The notes under the pieces were generated by a model. It saw nothing but the letters and a program-made list of their open reading frames with translations, had not been told where the DNA came from and did not search any database. From NCBI RefSeq assembly GCF_947072515.1, contig NZ_CAMTIG010000002.1, positions 62,001-126,000 of the forward strand: 64,000 nucleotides of DNA, written 5' to 3'. This document shows, piece by piece, positions 21,003 to 31,106 of this stretch. The position numbers and the translations under genes are program-made. Origin of the DNA: an uncultured Clostridium sp. (GTDB lineage Bacteria; Bacillota; Clostridia; Clostridiales; Clostridiaceae). Positions within the stretch are counted from its first letter, which is position 1; the number at the start of each line of letters is the position of its first letter.

Positions 21003-22104
21003 ATGAGAGTAGATTTAGAAAAAGCTTTATCTAAAATTCCTGCACTAAAAGAAAAAATTACAGAAATGGGGAATTTACTTTGACAATGAAGGCTTAGATA
21101 AACAAATTGCAGAGTTGGATTTAGTTATGCAAACGCCAGGCTTTTGGGATGATATAAAAAAAGCTGAAGAAGTAACTAAAAAAAGTAAATTTCTAAAAGA
21201 TAAAAAAGAAAACTTTAATAAAATCTATAGAACATTAGATGATGTGGAAGTATTAAAGGAGTTTATGGAAGAGGATGATGATGAATCCATAAATGAAATA
21301 ATAGACTCAATAGAATTTATAGAAGATGAAGTTGAAAAATATAGAATTCAAACACTTTTATCAGGTGAATATGATAGAAATGATGTTATTTTTACGCTAC
21401 ATGTAGGTGTTGGAGGTTCTGATGCAAATGACTGGACAGAAATGCTTCTGAGAATGTACACAAGATGGTGTGAAAAACATGGCTTTTCTGTGGAAACTGT
21501 GGATTTAATTCAAGGTGATGAGGCAGGAATTAAAAGTGTAACATTAAAAATTTCAGGAGAATTTGCATATGGTTATTTAAAAGCAGAAAAGGGTATACAT
21601 AGATTAGTTAGAATATCACCTTTTAATGCAAATGGTAAAAGGCAAACATCCTTTGCATCAGTAGAGGTATTACCACAGCTTACAAAAGAACAAGATATTG
21701 AAATTAAACCAGATGATTTAAAAGTAGATACTTATAGAGCCAGTGGGGCTGGAGGACAACATGTCAATAAAACAGAATCAGCAGTAAGAATAACACATAA
21801 GCCAACTGGAATAGTAGTTCAGTGTCAAAATGAGAGAAGCCAATTTTCTAATAGAGATACAGCTATGGAAATGCTTAAATCAAAGCTTATAGAACTTAAA
21901 GAAAGAGCTCATAAAGAAAGAATTGAAGATTTAACAGGAGAACTCAAGGATATGGGATGGGGAAGTCAAATAAGATCATATGTGTTCCATCCATATAGTT
22001 TAGTTAAAGATCATAGAACAGGGGAAGAAACATCAAATGTTCAAAGTGTAATGGATGGAGAGATAGATAAATTTATAGTAGCAGAATTAAATAGAAAAGA
22101 ATAG
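21003..22104 (+). CDS. prfB: peptide chain release factor 2 with programmed +1 frameshift
   Basis: ORF from ATG 21003 reaches CTT TGA C (TGA 21081-21083) after an upstream GGGG; +1 shift continues in frame [17 protein letters not shown] into the 21115 [27 protein letters not shown]. Confidence 0.95.
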
Positions 22105-22198
22105 TATATATTATAAAAACTAAAACTATCTAATCCCCCTTATATAGTTTAGTGCTCTTTTAAAAAGCCTATCTTTTTAGATAGGCTTTTTTGATTAC

Positions 22199-23548
22199 TT
22201 AGAAATTAGATTTCTTTTTCTTGATAAATATAATATTCTTGTAGAAAATATAACTTAAACAAATAGAAAAAGATAATAAATAAAAAATATTATTTAGGAT
22301 TGCTCTTTTGAAAGGAGAATAACAATATTGGATAATCTTCTTATTTAGAAGATTAAAACCATCATCGAGGGATTTAGTTGAGATAAATTCTTCTCTATCA
22401 TTAGGTGTATGAATTCTACTAGAATCATCATTGGTTACAGTTAATGAGTCACCACCATACTTGTTAAAGCTTGTATGATCACTTGAATTTTCATACTTAA
22501 TAGAAAGAGTTGATTTATTAAGTTTTATTAGAGAATTGAGATTATCAGAAGGAACTTCTTTTAAATGTTCACTTCTAACTAGAGATAAAGTTTCTGATGG
22601 AGACCCAATCATATCGATATTAATTATTTGACTACCCTCTACTATATCTGAATATTTTTTAGAAAATTCCTCTGAACCAAGAAGACCAAACTCTTCTGCA
22701 TTTAAGAAGACAAAAATAATATCACGTTCAGGTTTTAGATTAATAGAGGAGAATACTTTTGCGAGTTCCAATAAAAAGCAGGCTCCAGATGCATTATCAA
22801 GTGCGCCACAATAAATATTATTTAGGCAATCTGTACCTAAATGATCAAAATGTGCAGAGAGGATTAAAGGTGATTTTGAGGAATCAGTTCCTTTAATCTT
22901 TCCAACTACATTAAATACTTCTGTTAATTTAGTGGAATAGGGTAGTTTACAATAAAGAGTTTTACCAGTTTGAATACTTTCTAATATAGATTCATAGGTT
23001 TTTTTAGTTAAAGCTACAGAGAAAGCAATTTTGGAATTATGCATAAAAGAACTTCTAAATTGAAAGCTTTCATCATCAGAGATATAAAATAAAAATATAT
23101 CATCATCTCTTTTAAATGTAAGTGCATTTTTATGAACTTTAAAATTATCAGATTTGTTTAAAGTTATTTCGCTAGCTTTAAAGTTTAAAAAATCTTCTTT
23201 AAAATCAACACCATAATTAAAATCTCTTACAGAGCTTGCTCCATTTTGTATGGATAAAGTAGCTGTAGAGGATATTTGATCAGGTACTATTAGTTGAAAG
23301 CCCTCTTTATAATTTTTAGAAAGAGGTAGAAGCTTTAATTCTTTTAGTTTCTTTGCAATTTCCTCAGCAATAATATCATTTTCTTTTGAACCAGGTAAGC
23401 GACCAGCTATATTATCTGAAGTTAAAAATGAAATATTTTCTTTTAATTCTAAACTATCAAAATCACGATAAGGTATGTAGATGAAAGATAATAGAATAAA
23501 AATAACTGCAGATAAAATAAAAAGAAGTCTATAAAGTTTTTTTTACAT
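22199..23548 (-). pseudogene. M28-family aminopeptidase-like membrane protein, interrupted by a stop codon directly after its start
   Basis: Minus strand reads ATG(23548) TAA(23545-23543) then an open frame KKLYRLLFILSAVIFILLSFIYIPYRDF... through the M28 domain (LSAHFDHLGTD, GALDNASGACFLLELAK, LNAEEFGLLGSEEF) to 22199. Confidence 0.7.
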
Positions 23549-23653
23549 TTTAATCATCCTTAAAAAATTATTACTTTAATATTTATTAAAGTAACTTCCT
23601 TAATATGAATTAATAAATGATAAGTAACTAAGACTTCTTTTTAGTATAAAGAT

Positions 23654-23986
23654 TTAATTGCTTTTATATAACATATCTATTAATGAATAGGCTGTAGTAA
23701 AAATTAAAAATAAAGCTACAAAAATATTAAGTTTATTATTTACTATAATAAGCATGCCACCTAGAACAAGGGAGCCGATTATCACATAGTTTATAAACTT
23801 CATAAAACCAGGTGAATTACTTAAAATAACTAACATTGAAGATATTACAGAGCAAATTATTATTATGAAAGCAAATGAATTTTTTAAGATCTTGTCAAAT
23901 TCAATTACTTTAAAATAATCGAAAAATAGTAATAGTAGAAGTATTATTAGTATAAGTGATAAAGTTTTTTGAATTATTTTAATCAT
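23654..23986 (-). CDS. small hypothetical membrane protein
   Basis: 110-aa ORF with about four hydrophobic segments and upstream RBS. Confidence 0.6.
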   Translation of the reverse strand: MIKIIQKTLSLILIILLLLLFFDYFKVIEFDKILKNSFAFIIIICSVISSMLVILSNSPGFMKFINYVIIGSLVLGGMLIIVNNKLNIFVALFLIFTTAYSLIDMLYKSN

Positions 23987-24138
23987 AGCTGCCTCCTTAT
24001 TTACAAATATTTACAATTTAAATTATACAATAAATAGAATATAAAAAATACAAAAAAATGAAAAAAATACAAAAAATATTGATAAGGAAGGAATAAAGGG
24101 TATAATAATTAAGTAGAATAAAGGTTGGAGGTTTTGTT

Positions 24139-26304
24139 ATGAATATAAATGAAAAACTAGCTAAAGAACTTAATTTAAAGCTAAATGTAATAAATAATGT
24201 TATAGAAATGTTAGATGAAGGAAATACAGTTCCTTTTATCTCAAGATATAGAAAAGAAAAAACAGGAGGACTTTCTGATGAGATTTTAAGAGATTTAGAA
24301 GAAAGACTTATTTACTTAAGAAATTTAGAGGAAAGAAAGTCAGCTGTTATAAGACTTATAGATGAACAAGGAAAGCTTGATGATGCTTTAAAATTAAATA
24401 TAGAGAAAGCAGAAACATTAACAGAAGTGGAAGACCTTTATAGACCATATAAAGCTAAGAAAAGAACAAGAGCAATAATAGCAAAAGAAAAGGGATTAGA
24501 ACCACTTGCCATAGTTATAATGGATGGAAGCTTTAAGGGAGACATAAAAAAAGAAGCTGAAATATATATAAGTGAAGAAAAAGGAGTAGATTCTGTAGAG
24601 GATGCTATAAAAGGTGCTTTAGATATAATTGCAGAAAAAATATCTGATGAAGCAAAATATAGAAAATGGATAAGAAATATTACTTTTAGAGACGGTAAAA
24701 TAGAAACTAAAGGTTCTAGTGAAGAGAGAACTCCATATGAAATGTATTATGAATATAGTGAGGAAGTATTTAAAATTCCACCTCATAGAATATTAGCTAT
24801 TAATAGAGGAGAAAAGGAAAAGATACTTTCAGTAAAAATAATTATAGGTGAAGATAAGTTAATAACTTATTTAGAAAATAATATATTAAAGGGAAATGAT
24901 AGTACTGATGAATATTTAAAAGAAGCTATAAAAGATTCTCTAAAAAGATTAATATATCCATCAATTGAAAGAGAAATAAGAAGTGAACTTACAGAAAAGG
25001 GTGAAGAGGGAGCTATAAAAATATTTAAAGAAAACTTAAAAGCTTTATTACTTCAAGCACCTATTAAAGGTAAAGTGGTAATGGGATATGATCCTGGTTT
25101 TAGAACAGGATGTAAAATTGCTATTTTAGATAAGAATGGTAAGTTTTTAGATAATACAGCAGTATATCCAACAGTACCTAAAAAAGATATTGAGGGAGCT
25201 AAGAAAACTTTAAAATCTTTAATTAAAAAATATGGAGTAGAAGTTATTTCATTGGGTAATGGAACTGCATCAAGAGAATCAGAAGAAGTTATAAGTGAAA
25301 TGCTTAAAGAGATAAAAAATGAAGAGGGAAGAGAAATATCATATGTTATAGTTTCAGAAGCAGGAGCATCAGTTTATTCTGCATCAAAACTTGCAACTAA
25401 AGAATATCCAGATTTAGACGTTACTGTAAGAGGCGCTATATCCATAGGTAGAAGACTTCAAGATCCATTAGCAGAACTAGTTAAAATTGATCCTAAAGCT
25501 ATAGGAGTAGGTCAATATCAACATGATGTAACTCAAAAGAAATTATCTGAATCATTAACAGGAGTAGTTGAAGATGCAGTTAATAAAGTTGGAGTAGATT
25601 TAAATACTGCAACACCAAGTCTTTTAACATATATTTCAGGAGTAAATGGAAGTATTGCTGAAAATATAGTAGCTTATAGAGAAGAAAATGGAGAATTTAA
25701 GACTAGAAAAGAACTTTTGAAAGTAAAGAGATTAGGACAAAAAGCATACGAACAATGTGCAGGATTTTTAAGAGTTATGGAAAGCAAAAATCCATTAGAC
25801 AATACATCAGTTCATCCAGAATCATATAAAATAGCAGAAGAACTTATAAAAACACTAGGATATAAAATGGATGATTTAAAAAATAAGGAACTAGATGATA
25901 TTGATGAAAGAGTTAAGGAGTTAGGTCTATCTAAATTATCTAAGGATTTAGAAGTTGGAGAAATGACTTTAGAAGATATAGTTAAAGAACTTCAAAAACC
26001 AGGAAGAGATCCAAGAGATGAGATGCCAAAACCTATATTAAAAACTGGAGTTATAGAGTTATCAGATTTAAAACCAGGAATGGAACTTATGGGAACGGTA
26101 AGAAATGTTTCAGACTTTGGAGCATTTGTTGATATAGGAGTACATCAGGATGGATTAGTTCATAAAAGTCAGCTTGCAAATAGATTTGTAAAACATCCAT
26201 TAGATGTAGTTAAAGTTGGAGATATAGTTAAAGTTAGTGTAATGGAAATAGATAGTAAAAGAAATAGAATAAGTCTTACAATGAAAAATGTTGGAAAAAA
26301 TTAG
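24139..26304 (+). CDS. tex: Tex-family S1 RNA-binding protein
   Basis: VPFISRYRKEKTGGLSDE, GYDPGFRTGCKIA, ASVYSASKLATKEYPDLDV, C-terminal S1 domain. Confidence 0.96.
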   Translation: MNINEKLAKELNLKLNVINNVIEMLDEGNTVPFISRYRKEKTGGLSDEILRDLEERLIYLRNLEERKSAVIRLIDEQGKLDDALKLNIEKAETLTEVEDLYRPYKAKKRTRAIIAKEKGLEPLAIVIMDGSFKGDIKKEAEIYISEEKGVDSVEDAIKGALDIIAEKISDEAKYRKWIRNITFRDGKIETKGSSEERTPYEMYYEYSEEVFKIPPHRILAINRGEKEKILSVKIIIGEDKLITYLENNILKGNDSTDEYLKEAIKDSLKRLIYPSIEREIRSELTEKGEEGAIKIFKENLKALLLQAPIKGKVVMGYDPGFRTGCKIAILDKNGKFLDNTAVYPTVPKKDIEGAKKTLKSLIKKYGVEVISLGNGTASRESEEVISEMLKEIKNEEGREISYVIVSEAGASVYSASKLATKEYPDLDVTVRGAISIGRRLQDPLAELVKIDPKAIGVGQYQHDVTQKKLSESLTGVVEDAVNKVGVDLNTATPSLLTYISGVNGSIAENIVAYREENGEFKTRKELLKVKRLGQKAYEQCAGFLRVMESKNPLDNTSVHPESYKIAEELIKTLGYKMDDLKNKELDDIDERVKELGLSKLSKDLEVGEMTLEDIVKELQKPGRDPRDEMPKPILKTGVIELSDLKPGMELMGTVRNVSDFGAFVDIGVHQDGLVHKSQLANRFVKHPLDVVKVGDIVKVSVMEIDSKRNRISLTMKNVGKN

Positions 26305-26325
26305 AAAAGATATTTTGGAAAACAG

Positions 26326-26355
26326 TTGACAAGAAAATGATAAGATTGATATAAT
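26326..26355 (+). promoter_or_regulatory. sigma-A-type promoter of FMN riboswitch/ribU
   Basis: TTGACA N18 TATAAT. Confidence 0.75.
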
Positions 26356-26378
26356 TATAACGTAAATAAAATATTAAT

Positions 26379-26550
26379 ATCTTCAGGGCGGGGCGTAATT
26401 CCCCACCGGTGGTATAGCCCACGAGCTAATTTTTAGCATGATTCGGTGTAACTCCGAAGCCGACAGTATAGTCTGGATGAAAGAAGGTAAGATTAGAATT
26501 TTCTTATTGAATGTTTGCGCCCTGAAACTATATGTTTCAGGGCTTTTTTT
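26379..26550 (+). ncRNA. FMN (RFN) riboswitch with terminator
   Basis: CTTCAGGGCGGGGCGTAATTCCCCACCGGTGGTATAGCCCACGAGC...GATTCGGTGTAACTCCGAAGCCGACAGTATAGTCTGGATGAAAGAAGG; terminator GCCCTGAAAC-TATAT-GTTTCAGGGC-T7. Confidence 0.97.
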
Positions 26551-26610
26551 ATAATAATCATTTAAAAATTCTAATTTACCCAAAGAAGATAAATTTGGGG
26601 AGGAAAAGAC

Positions 26611-27213
26611 ATGACAAATACAAACAAACAAAACAAGACACAAAAAATGGTAAAAGGAGCAGTTTTGGTAGGACTAGCATTTTTATTAGGGTTTATAAGT
26701 ATACCTATTATACCTATAGCACCATGGCTTAAGATTGATTTAAGTGACTTACCAATACTAATAGGTGCTTTTGTATTTGGACCATTAACAGGAATCATAT
26801 TAGAGTTTGTAAAATGTTTATTAGGATTTTTTACAGGAAGTGCAACAGGTGGAGTTGGAGAGTTAGCTGATTTTATAGTTGGAGTATCATTAATTTTACC
26901 AGCAAGTTTTATATATCACAGAAATAAAACAAAAACAAATGCACTTATTGGAATGATAGTAGGAATAGTTTGTATGATAATAGTAGGAATACTTGCAAAT
27001 ATATATATTCTTTTACCATTATTCAAAATGCAAATGTCAGGAGCACAACTTAGAGAATATATAATTTTTGGATTACTTCCATTTAATCTTATAAAAGGAA
27101 GTCTGGTAAGTGGATTAACTTATGTACTATATAAAAAATTATCTACTTCTATATTTAAAGCTGATGTTGAGCTTGCAGCTAGAAAAAAAGAAGAGAAAAG
27201 ACTTGCTAGTTAG
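26611..27213 (+). CDS. ribU: riboflavin ECF transporter substrate-binding component
   Basis: Membrane protein downstream of FMN riboswitch; ECF-S-like profile with DLSDLPILIGAFVFGPLTGIILEFVK. Confidence 0.9.
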   Translation: MTNTNKQNKTQKMVKGAVLVGLAFLLGFISIPIIPIAPWLKIDLSDLPILIGAFVFGPLTGIILEFVKCLLGFFTGSATGGVGELADFIVGVSLILPASFIYHRNKTKTNALIGMIVGIVCMIIVGILANIYILLPLFKMQMSGAQLREYIIFGLLPFNLIKGSLVSGLTYVLYKKLSTSIFKADVELAARKKEEKRLAS

Positions 27214-27254
27214 ATATTTAAAATGTCTCTAAATATATTCATTACACAAAAATA

Positions 27255-27280
27255 GCATGGACGTTTGTCCATGCTTTTAT
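27255..27280. terminator. terminator between ribU and rimI
   Basis: AGCATGGAC-GTTT-GTCCATGCTTTT. Confidence 0.8.
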
Positions 27281-27732
27281 TAATCTTCAAAATCTTCATA
27301 GCGATACCACATTATGATAGCATCTTCACCATCTTTATAGAATTTTCGTCTAACACCTTCATCAGAAAATCCTATTTGTGAATATAGGTCATATGCATTT
27401 GAATTAGATTTTCTAACTTCTAAGGTTATTATATTACAATCTAATGTTTTTAAATATTCTATTGTAGCATTTAGAAGGCTAGTAGCAATCCCACGTTTTC
27501 TATAATCAGGATGAACTCCTATATTTGTAATTTGGCCTTCATCACAAACTATCCATAGACCAATAAACCCAACAACTTTATTATCTTCAATATAAACAAG
27601 ATATTTAGCTACATTATTAGTAAGCTCTTTTCTAAGTTCTGTAATGCTCCAATAATCTTTTATGCTAAGTTCACTTATTTTTTGAACACCTTCTATATGA
27701 CTTTCATCCATAAAGTAAATCCTATTGTCCAT
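27280..27732 (-). CDS. rimI: ribosomal protein S18 alanine N-acetyltransferase
   Basis: GNAT motif NIGVHPDYRKRGIATSLLNATIEYLK, LEVRKSNSNAYDLYSQIGF; next to tsaB/tsaE. Confidence 0.92.
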   Translation of the reverse strand: MDNRIYFMDESHIEGVQKISELSIKDYWSITELRKELTNNVAKYLVYIEDNKVVGFIGLWIVCDEGQITNIGVHPDYRKRGIATSLLNATIEYLKTLDCNIITLEVRKSNSNAYDLYSQIGFSDEGVRRKFYKDGEDAIIMWYRYEDFED

Positions 27733-28429
27733 TCATTTGTAACCTCTGATTTAATTCACGAACTGCTTGTGGTTGTTTAAGATATAGAGGTGCTGAATTT
27801 TCATCATCATGAATATCTTTCTTTAATAATTCTAAACCAAGCTCTCCAATAGTTGATGCACGAACAACATTTACACTATTAGAAGCAAATACTGCATTTG
27901 AAATATTCTCTTCTAAGAATGTCTTATGTTTAAAAACACCATCTCCAATGAAAATTACCTTTTCATTTCTAGAATTAAGTTCTTCCTTAAGTTCTTCTAA
28001 AGAAAGAGATGTGTAATCTAGAAGTTTTTGGAGTTTACCATTATTAAACTTATAAAAACTTGTATATACAGTGTCTCTTAAAGCATCCATAATAGGACAA
28101 ATAATTCCATCAAAAGAACCAACTGAAAGAGCTAATCCATCTAATGATGAGATGCTTATATAAGGCTTATTTGAACCAAAACTTAGACCTTTTATAGTTG
28201 CCATACCTATTCTAAGACCAGTAAAAGATCCAGGACCTTTAGAAACAACAAAACCATCTATATCATCTATAGTTTTATTAGAATCTTCTAAAATTCTTTC
28301 TATCATTGGCATCATTAAAACTGAATGCTCACGCATATTATTTAAAGTATACTCAGATACTATTCCATTATCATCAACTAAAGCACATGTAGCACATTTA
28401 GAAGATGAGTCAACACTTAAAATTAACAT
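27722..28429 (-). CDS. tsaB: t6A biosynthesis protein TsaB
   Basis: LILSVDSSSKCATCALVDD, VSKGPGSFTGLRIGMATIKGLSF. Confidence 0.95.
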   Translation of the reverse strand: MLILSVDSSSKCATCALVDDNGIVSEYTLNNMREHSVLMMPMIERILEDSNKTIDDIDGFVVSKGPGSFTGLRIGMATIKGLSFGSNKPYISISSLDGLALSVGSFDGIICPIMDALRDTVYTSFYKFNNGKLQKLLDYTSLSLEELKEELNSRNEKVIFIGDGVFKHKTFLEENISNAVFASNSVNVVRASTIGELGLELLKKDIHDDENSAPLYLKQPQAVRELNQRLQMNGQ

Positions 28430-28888
28430 TTAAAAAATCTCCTTTATATAATTATATTCTTCTCCATAAGTATTAATATGAATTTTACGGAAGTTTTCAC
28501 CTTTAGATAAATCTTTTTCTATGAAGATATGTATGTAGTCTTTAGGTAAAATTTCCTCAATATAGTTTGCCCATTCGATTATTGAAACTCCATCAGAGAA
28601 AATATAATCATCAAAACCGATAGCATATATTTCATCAGGATCGTTAACTCGATAAACATCAAAATGATAAAGTGTAAGTCTACCACTATGATACTCATTT
28701 ACAATATTAAAAGTAGGACTAGTAATAGGTTCATGAATATCTAAACCCTCTGCAATTCCTTTTGTAATATGAGTTTTACCAGTTCCTAAATCACCAGTTA
28801 AACAAATTATATTTCCAGATTTTAAATTTTCACCTATATTAAAGCCAATTGATTTTGTTTCTTCAATTGAATTAACTTCATAAATCAT
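28430..28888 (-). CDS. tsaE: t6A biosynthesis ATPase TsaE
   Basis: LTGDLGTGKTHITKGIAEGL, SPTFNIVNEY, LYHFDVYRV, IIEWANYIEEILP. Confidence 0.96.
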   Translation of the reverse strand: MIYEVNSIEETKSIGFNIGENLKSGNIICLTGDLGTGKTHITKGIAEGLDIHEPITSPTFNIVNEYHSGRLTLYHFDVYRVNDPDEIYAIGFDDYIFSDGVSIIEWANYIEEILPKDYIHIFIEKDLSKGENFRKIHINTYGEEYNYIKEIF

Positions 28889-29074
28889 TAAATTACTCCT
28901 TTCAAAACTTAGTCTTTATCTTTTATTTTATCCAAAAAAGTTAAATTTGAAAAGTGATGTATTGTTTTATATTGAAAAAAATATATAAACCGTGTAAAAT
29001 GAGAATAAACTATATTTTTACAAATTGAAAAAAAAGGAAAATACATATAAGAAAATCTCCTTGGAGGTGAAAAG

Positions 29075-29944
29075 GTGAAGAAATTAACATTTATTATGCT
29101 TATAGTTACAGGAGTATTTTTTCTAGGGCTTGGAGGAATAGCAAAACCACTTTTAGCAGATACAACAGATGTTAATCATGCAGAAAGAGGAGTATATTTA
29201 AACATAATGGCATCGAATAAATCGGAATACTATATGTTAAATGCATTGACAAAAGGTGAGCATAATATTGAGTATATGTTTAGTAATGAAAAGAATAATG
29301 AGGAATATAAACCAACAGAGGAAGCAGAAGAAAATGTTTCAAATATGAATCTTTTCTTTTATGCCGGAAATAACTATGAACCATGGGCAAATGAATTTAT
29401 TTCAAACCTAAATAGAAATGAAGTAGGAGTTATAGATCTTTCAAGAGGAATTGGATCTAAACAATATACTATAGATGGAAATAAAAAGGGGAATCCATAT
29501 TATTGGACTGGACCAAATGAATATCAGATTATTCTTTATAATGCTAAATCAGCACTTCAAGAAAAAGATCCAGCAAATAGGTCTTTTTATGAAGAAAATT
29601 ATAATGATATGATAAAAAGTATGAATGAAACATTGTCTGGGTTTAATAAAGTGCAATCTAAATGTAAAAATAAGCCGGTATTTTTAACTAGAAATAATGA
29701 CTTTGAATATTTATTATCAGATTTAGGTATAAATTATATAGTAGTTCCAGAAAATATTAGTTTTAATGATTATATGGAACAGAATAATTTAAAGGAAAAG
29801 AATATTTTTGTAATTCAAAATTCAACTGATAAAGAAGCGGTAAAAGGAATTCCCGTTATAAAATTACAACTAGAAAATGAAAATATGGGATATTTAGAAT
29901 TATTACAAAATAATATAAATAATTTAGAGAATGCATACAAATAA
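29075..29944 (+). CDS. ZnuA-like substrate-binding protein lacking canonical metal ligands
   Basis: NLFFYAGNNYEPWANEFISNL and NPYYWTGPNEYQIILYNAKSALQEKDPANRSFYEENY match the cluster 9 SBP architecture; no adjacent ABC components. Confidence 0.7.
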   Translation: MKKLTFIMLIVTGVFFLGLGGIAKPLLADTTDVNHAERGVYLNIMASNKSEYYMLNALTKGEHNIEYMFSNEKNNEEYKPTEEAEENVSNMNLFFYAGNNYEPWANEFISNLNRNEVGVIDLSRGIGSKQYTIDGNKKGNPYYWTGPNEYQIILYNAKSALQEKDPANRSFYEENYNDMIKSMNETLSGFNKVQSKCKNKPVFLTRNNDFEYLLSDLGINYIVVPENISFNDYMEQNNLKEKNIFVIQNSTDKEAVKGIPVIKLQLENENMGYLELLQNNINNLENAYK

Positions 29945-29990
29945 ATGTTGACTATCCTTACAAAACATATTATAATAATATTTGTTCTGA

Positions 29991-30066
29991 AGGGGTATGG
30001 CTCAATTGGTAGAGTAGTGGTCTCCAAAACCATTGGTTGTGGGTTCAAGTCCTACTGCCCCTGCCA
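29991..30066 (+). tRNA. tRNA-Trp (CCA)
   Basis: AGGGGTA...TGCCCCT acceptor, CTCCAAA anticodon loop, GGTTCAAGTCC, encoded CCA. Confidence 0.95.
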
Positions 30067-30067
30067 A

Positions 30068-30100
30068 AGCACTTAGATTTAATCTAAGTGCTTTTTTTTA
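30068..30100 (+). terminator. terminator after tRNA-Trp
   Basis: AGCACTTAGATTTAATCTAAGTGCT + T8. Confidence 0.88.
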
Positions 30101-30180
30101 TATGTAATGAAAATGATAAAGAAAATGTATAGTGAAAAGAAAAATAAATTAAAATAAAACTAGCTGATGCTAGCTTTATT

Positions 30181-31005
30181 TTAAAAAAGTTTTTTAACAC
30201 TAAAGAAAAGAAATGAAATAATTAAAGATAAAAGAGAAAAAAATAATCCGATAGATAAAAAAGAAATTAAAAATATATTAAAAGAAATTAGATAAAAGCC
30301 TAAGGTAGAGAAAGAGATACTAAGCAAAAGAAATATTCCATTGACTATTAAAGAAAAAATAAAAATAAATAAGATTCCATCAATAGCATTTTTTAAATCA
30401 GCACGACTTAGACTCATATGAGTACTGATAGAAATAGAAATAAATAAAAAAATCCAAAAAGATAAACTTTCGAAATTTGATAAAGTAAAAGTGTTTTGAA
30501 GAATAAAACTAAATTTACTTAATAGAAGCTTAAAAAAACTAGTAAAAGTAAATGTGCTTCCTAAATTTAGAAAATTATCTAAATTTATATGATTTAATAT
30601 GGTATAAAAACTATTTCTTAAAAGAAGCCAATAAAAAAATATAAGAATTAAAGATCCTATAAGTAAAGGAGCTGTTCCTATAAAGAAATTGCCAATTCGT
30701 TGATAAAGATTTTTTTTATTATAACTATGAGTCACATGTCCGAGTTCTCCGTTATTATTTATAGAGAGAGAAAACCATTTTATGTCTATAATTTTATGGA
30801 AAAACAATTTAGCCATAAGAAAATGACTGAATTCATGAATGGTTGTACCTAAAATTCCGTATCCAATCAATCCTGTTTTACCAAAAGTGTTATAAATATA
30901 AGTATTACTTTTATTTTCTATAAATCTAATTAAGAATCCAAATGCTATAAGAGAGCAAACGAGACTAAAAGTCATAAAAAGACTCCATTCTAATATTTTA
31001 ATCAT
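30181..31005 (-). CDS. membrane protein with M50-like HEFSH zinc motif
   Basis: TIHEFSHFLMAKLFF in a multi-TM protein. Confidence 0.6.
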   Translation of the reverse strand: MIKILEWSLFMTFSLVCSLIAFGFLIRFIENKSNTYIYNTFGKTGLIGYGILGTTIHEFSHFLMAKLFFHKIIDIKWFSLSINNNGELGHVTHSYNKKNLYQRIGNFFIGTAPLLIGSLILIFFYWLLLRNSFYTILNHINLDNFLNLGSTFTFTSFFKLLLSKFSFILQNTFTLSNFESLSFWIFLFISISISTHMSLSRADLKNAIDGILFIFIFSLIVNGIFLLLSISFSTLGFYLISFNIFLISFLSIGLFFSLLSLIISFLFFSVKKLF

Positions 31006-31106
31006 AAATAATCCTCCTAAATAAATGAGTACAGAAATATTGTATATAAAATATAAAAAGAATGCAAAACAAAAAGGCAGATAAGATATCTACCTTTTAA
31101 ATAAGA

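Noticed and set aside
26383-26643. 86-aa minus-strand ORF
   Set aside because: Covers the FMN riboswitch on the opposite strand; no RBS.
26532-26732. 66-aa plus-strand ORF overlapping ribU start
   Set aside because: Different frame from ribU, starts in the riboswitch terminator and lacks features.
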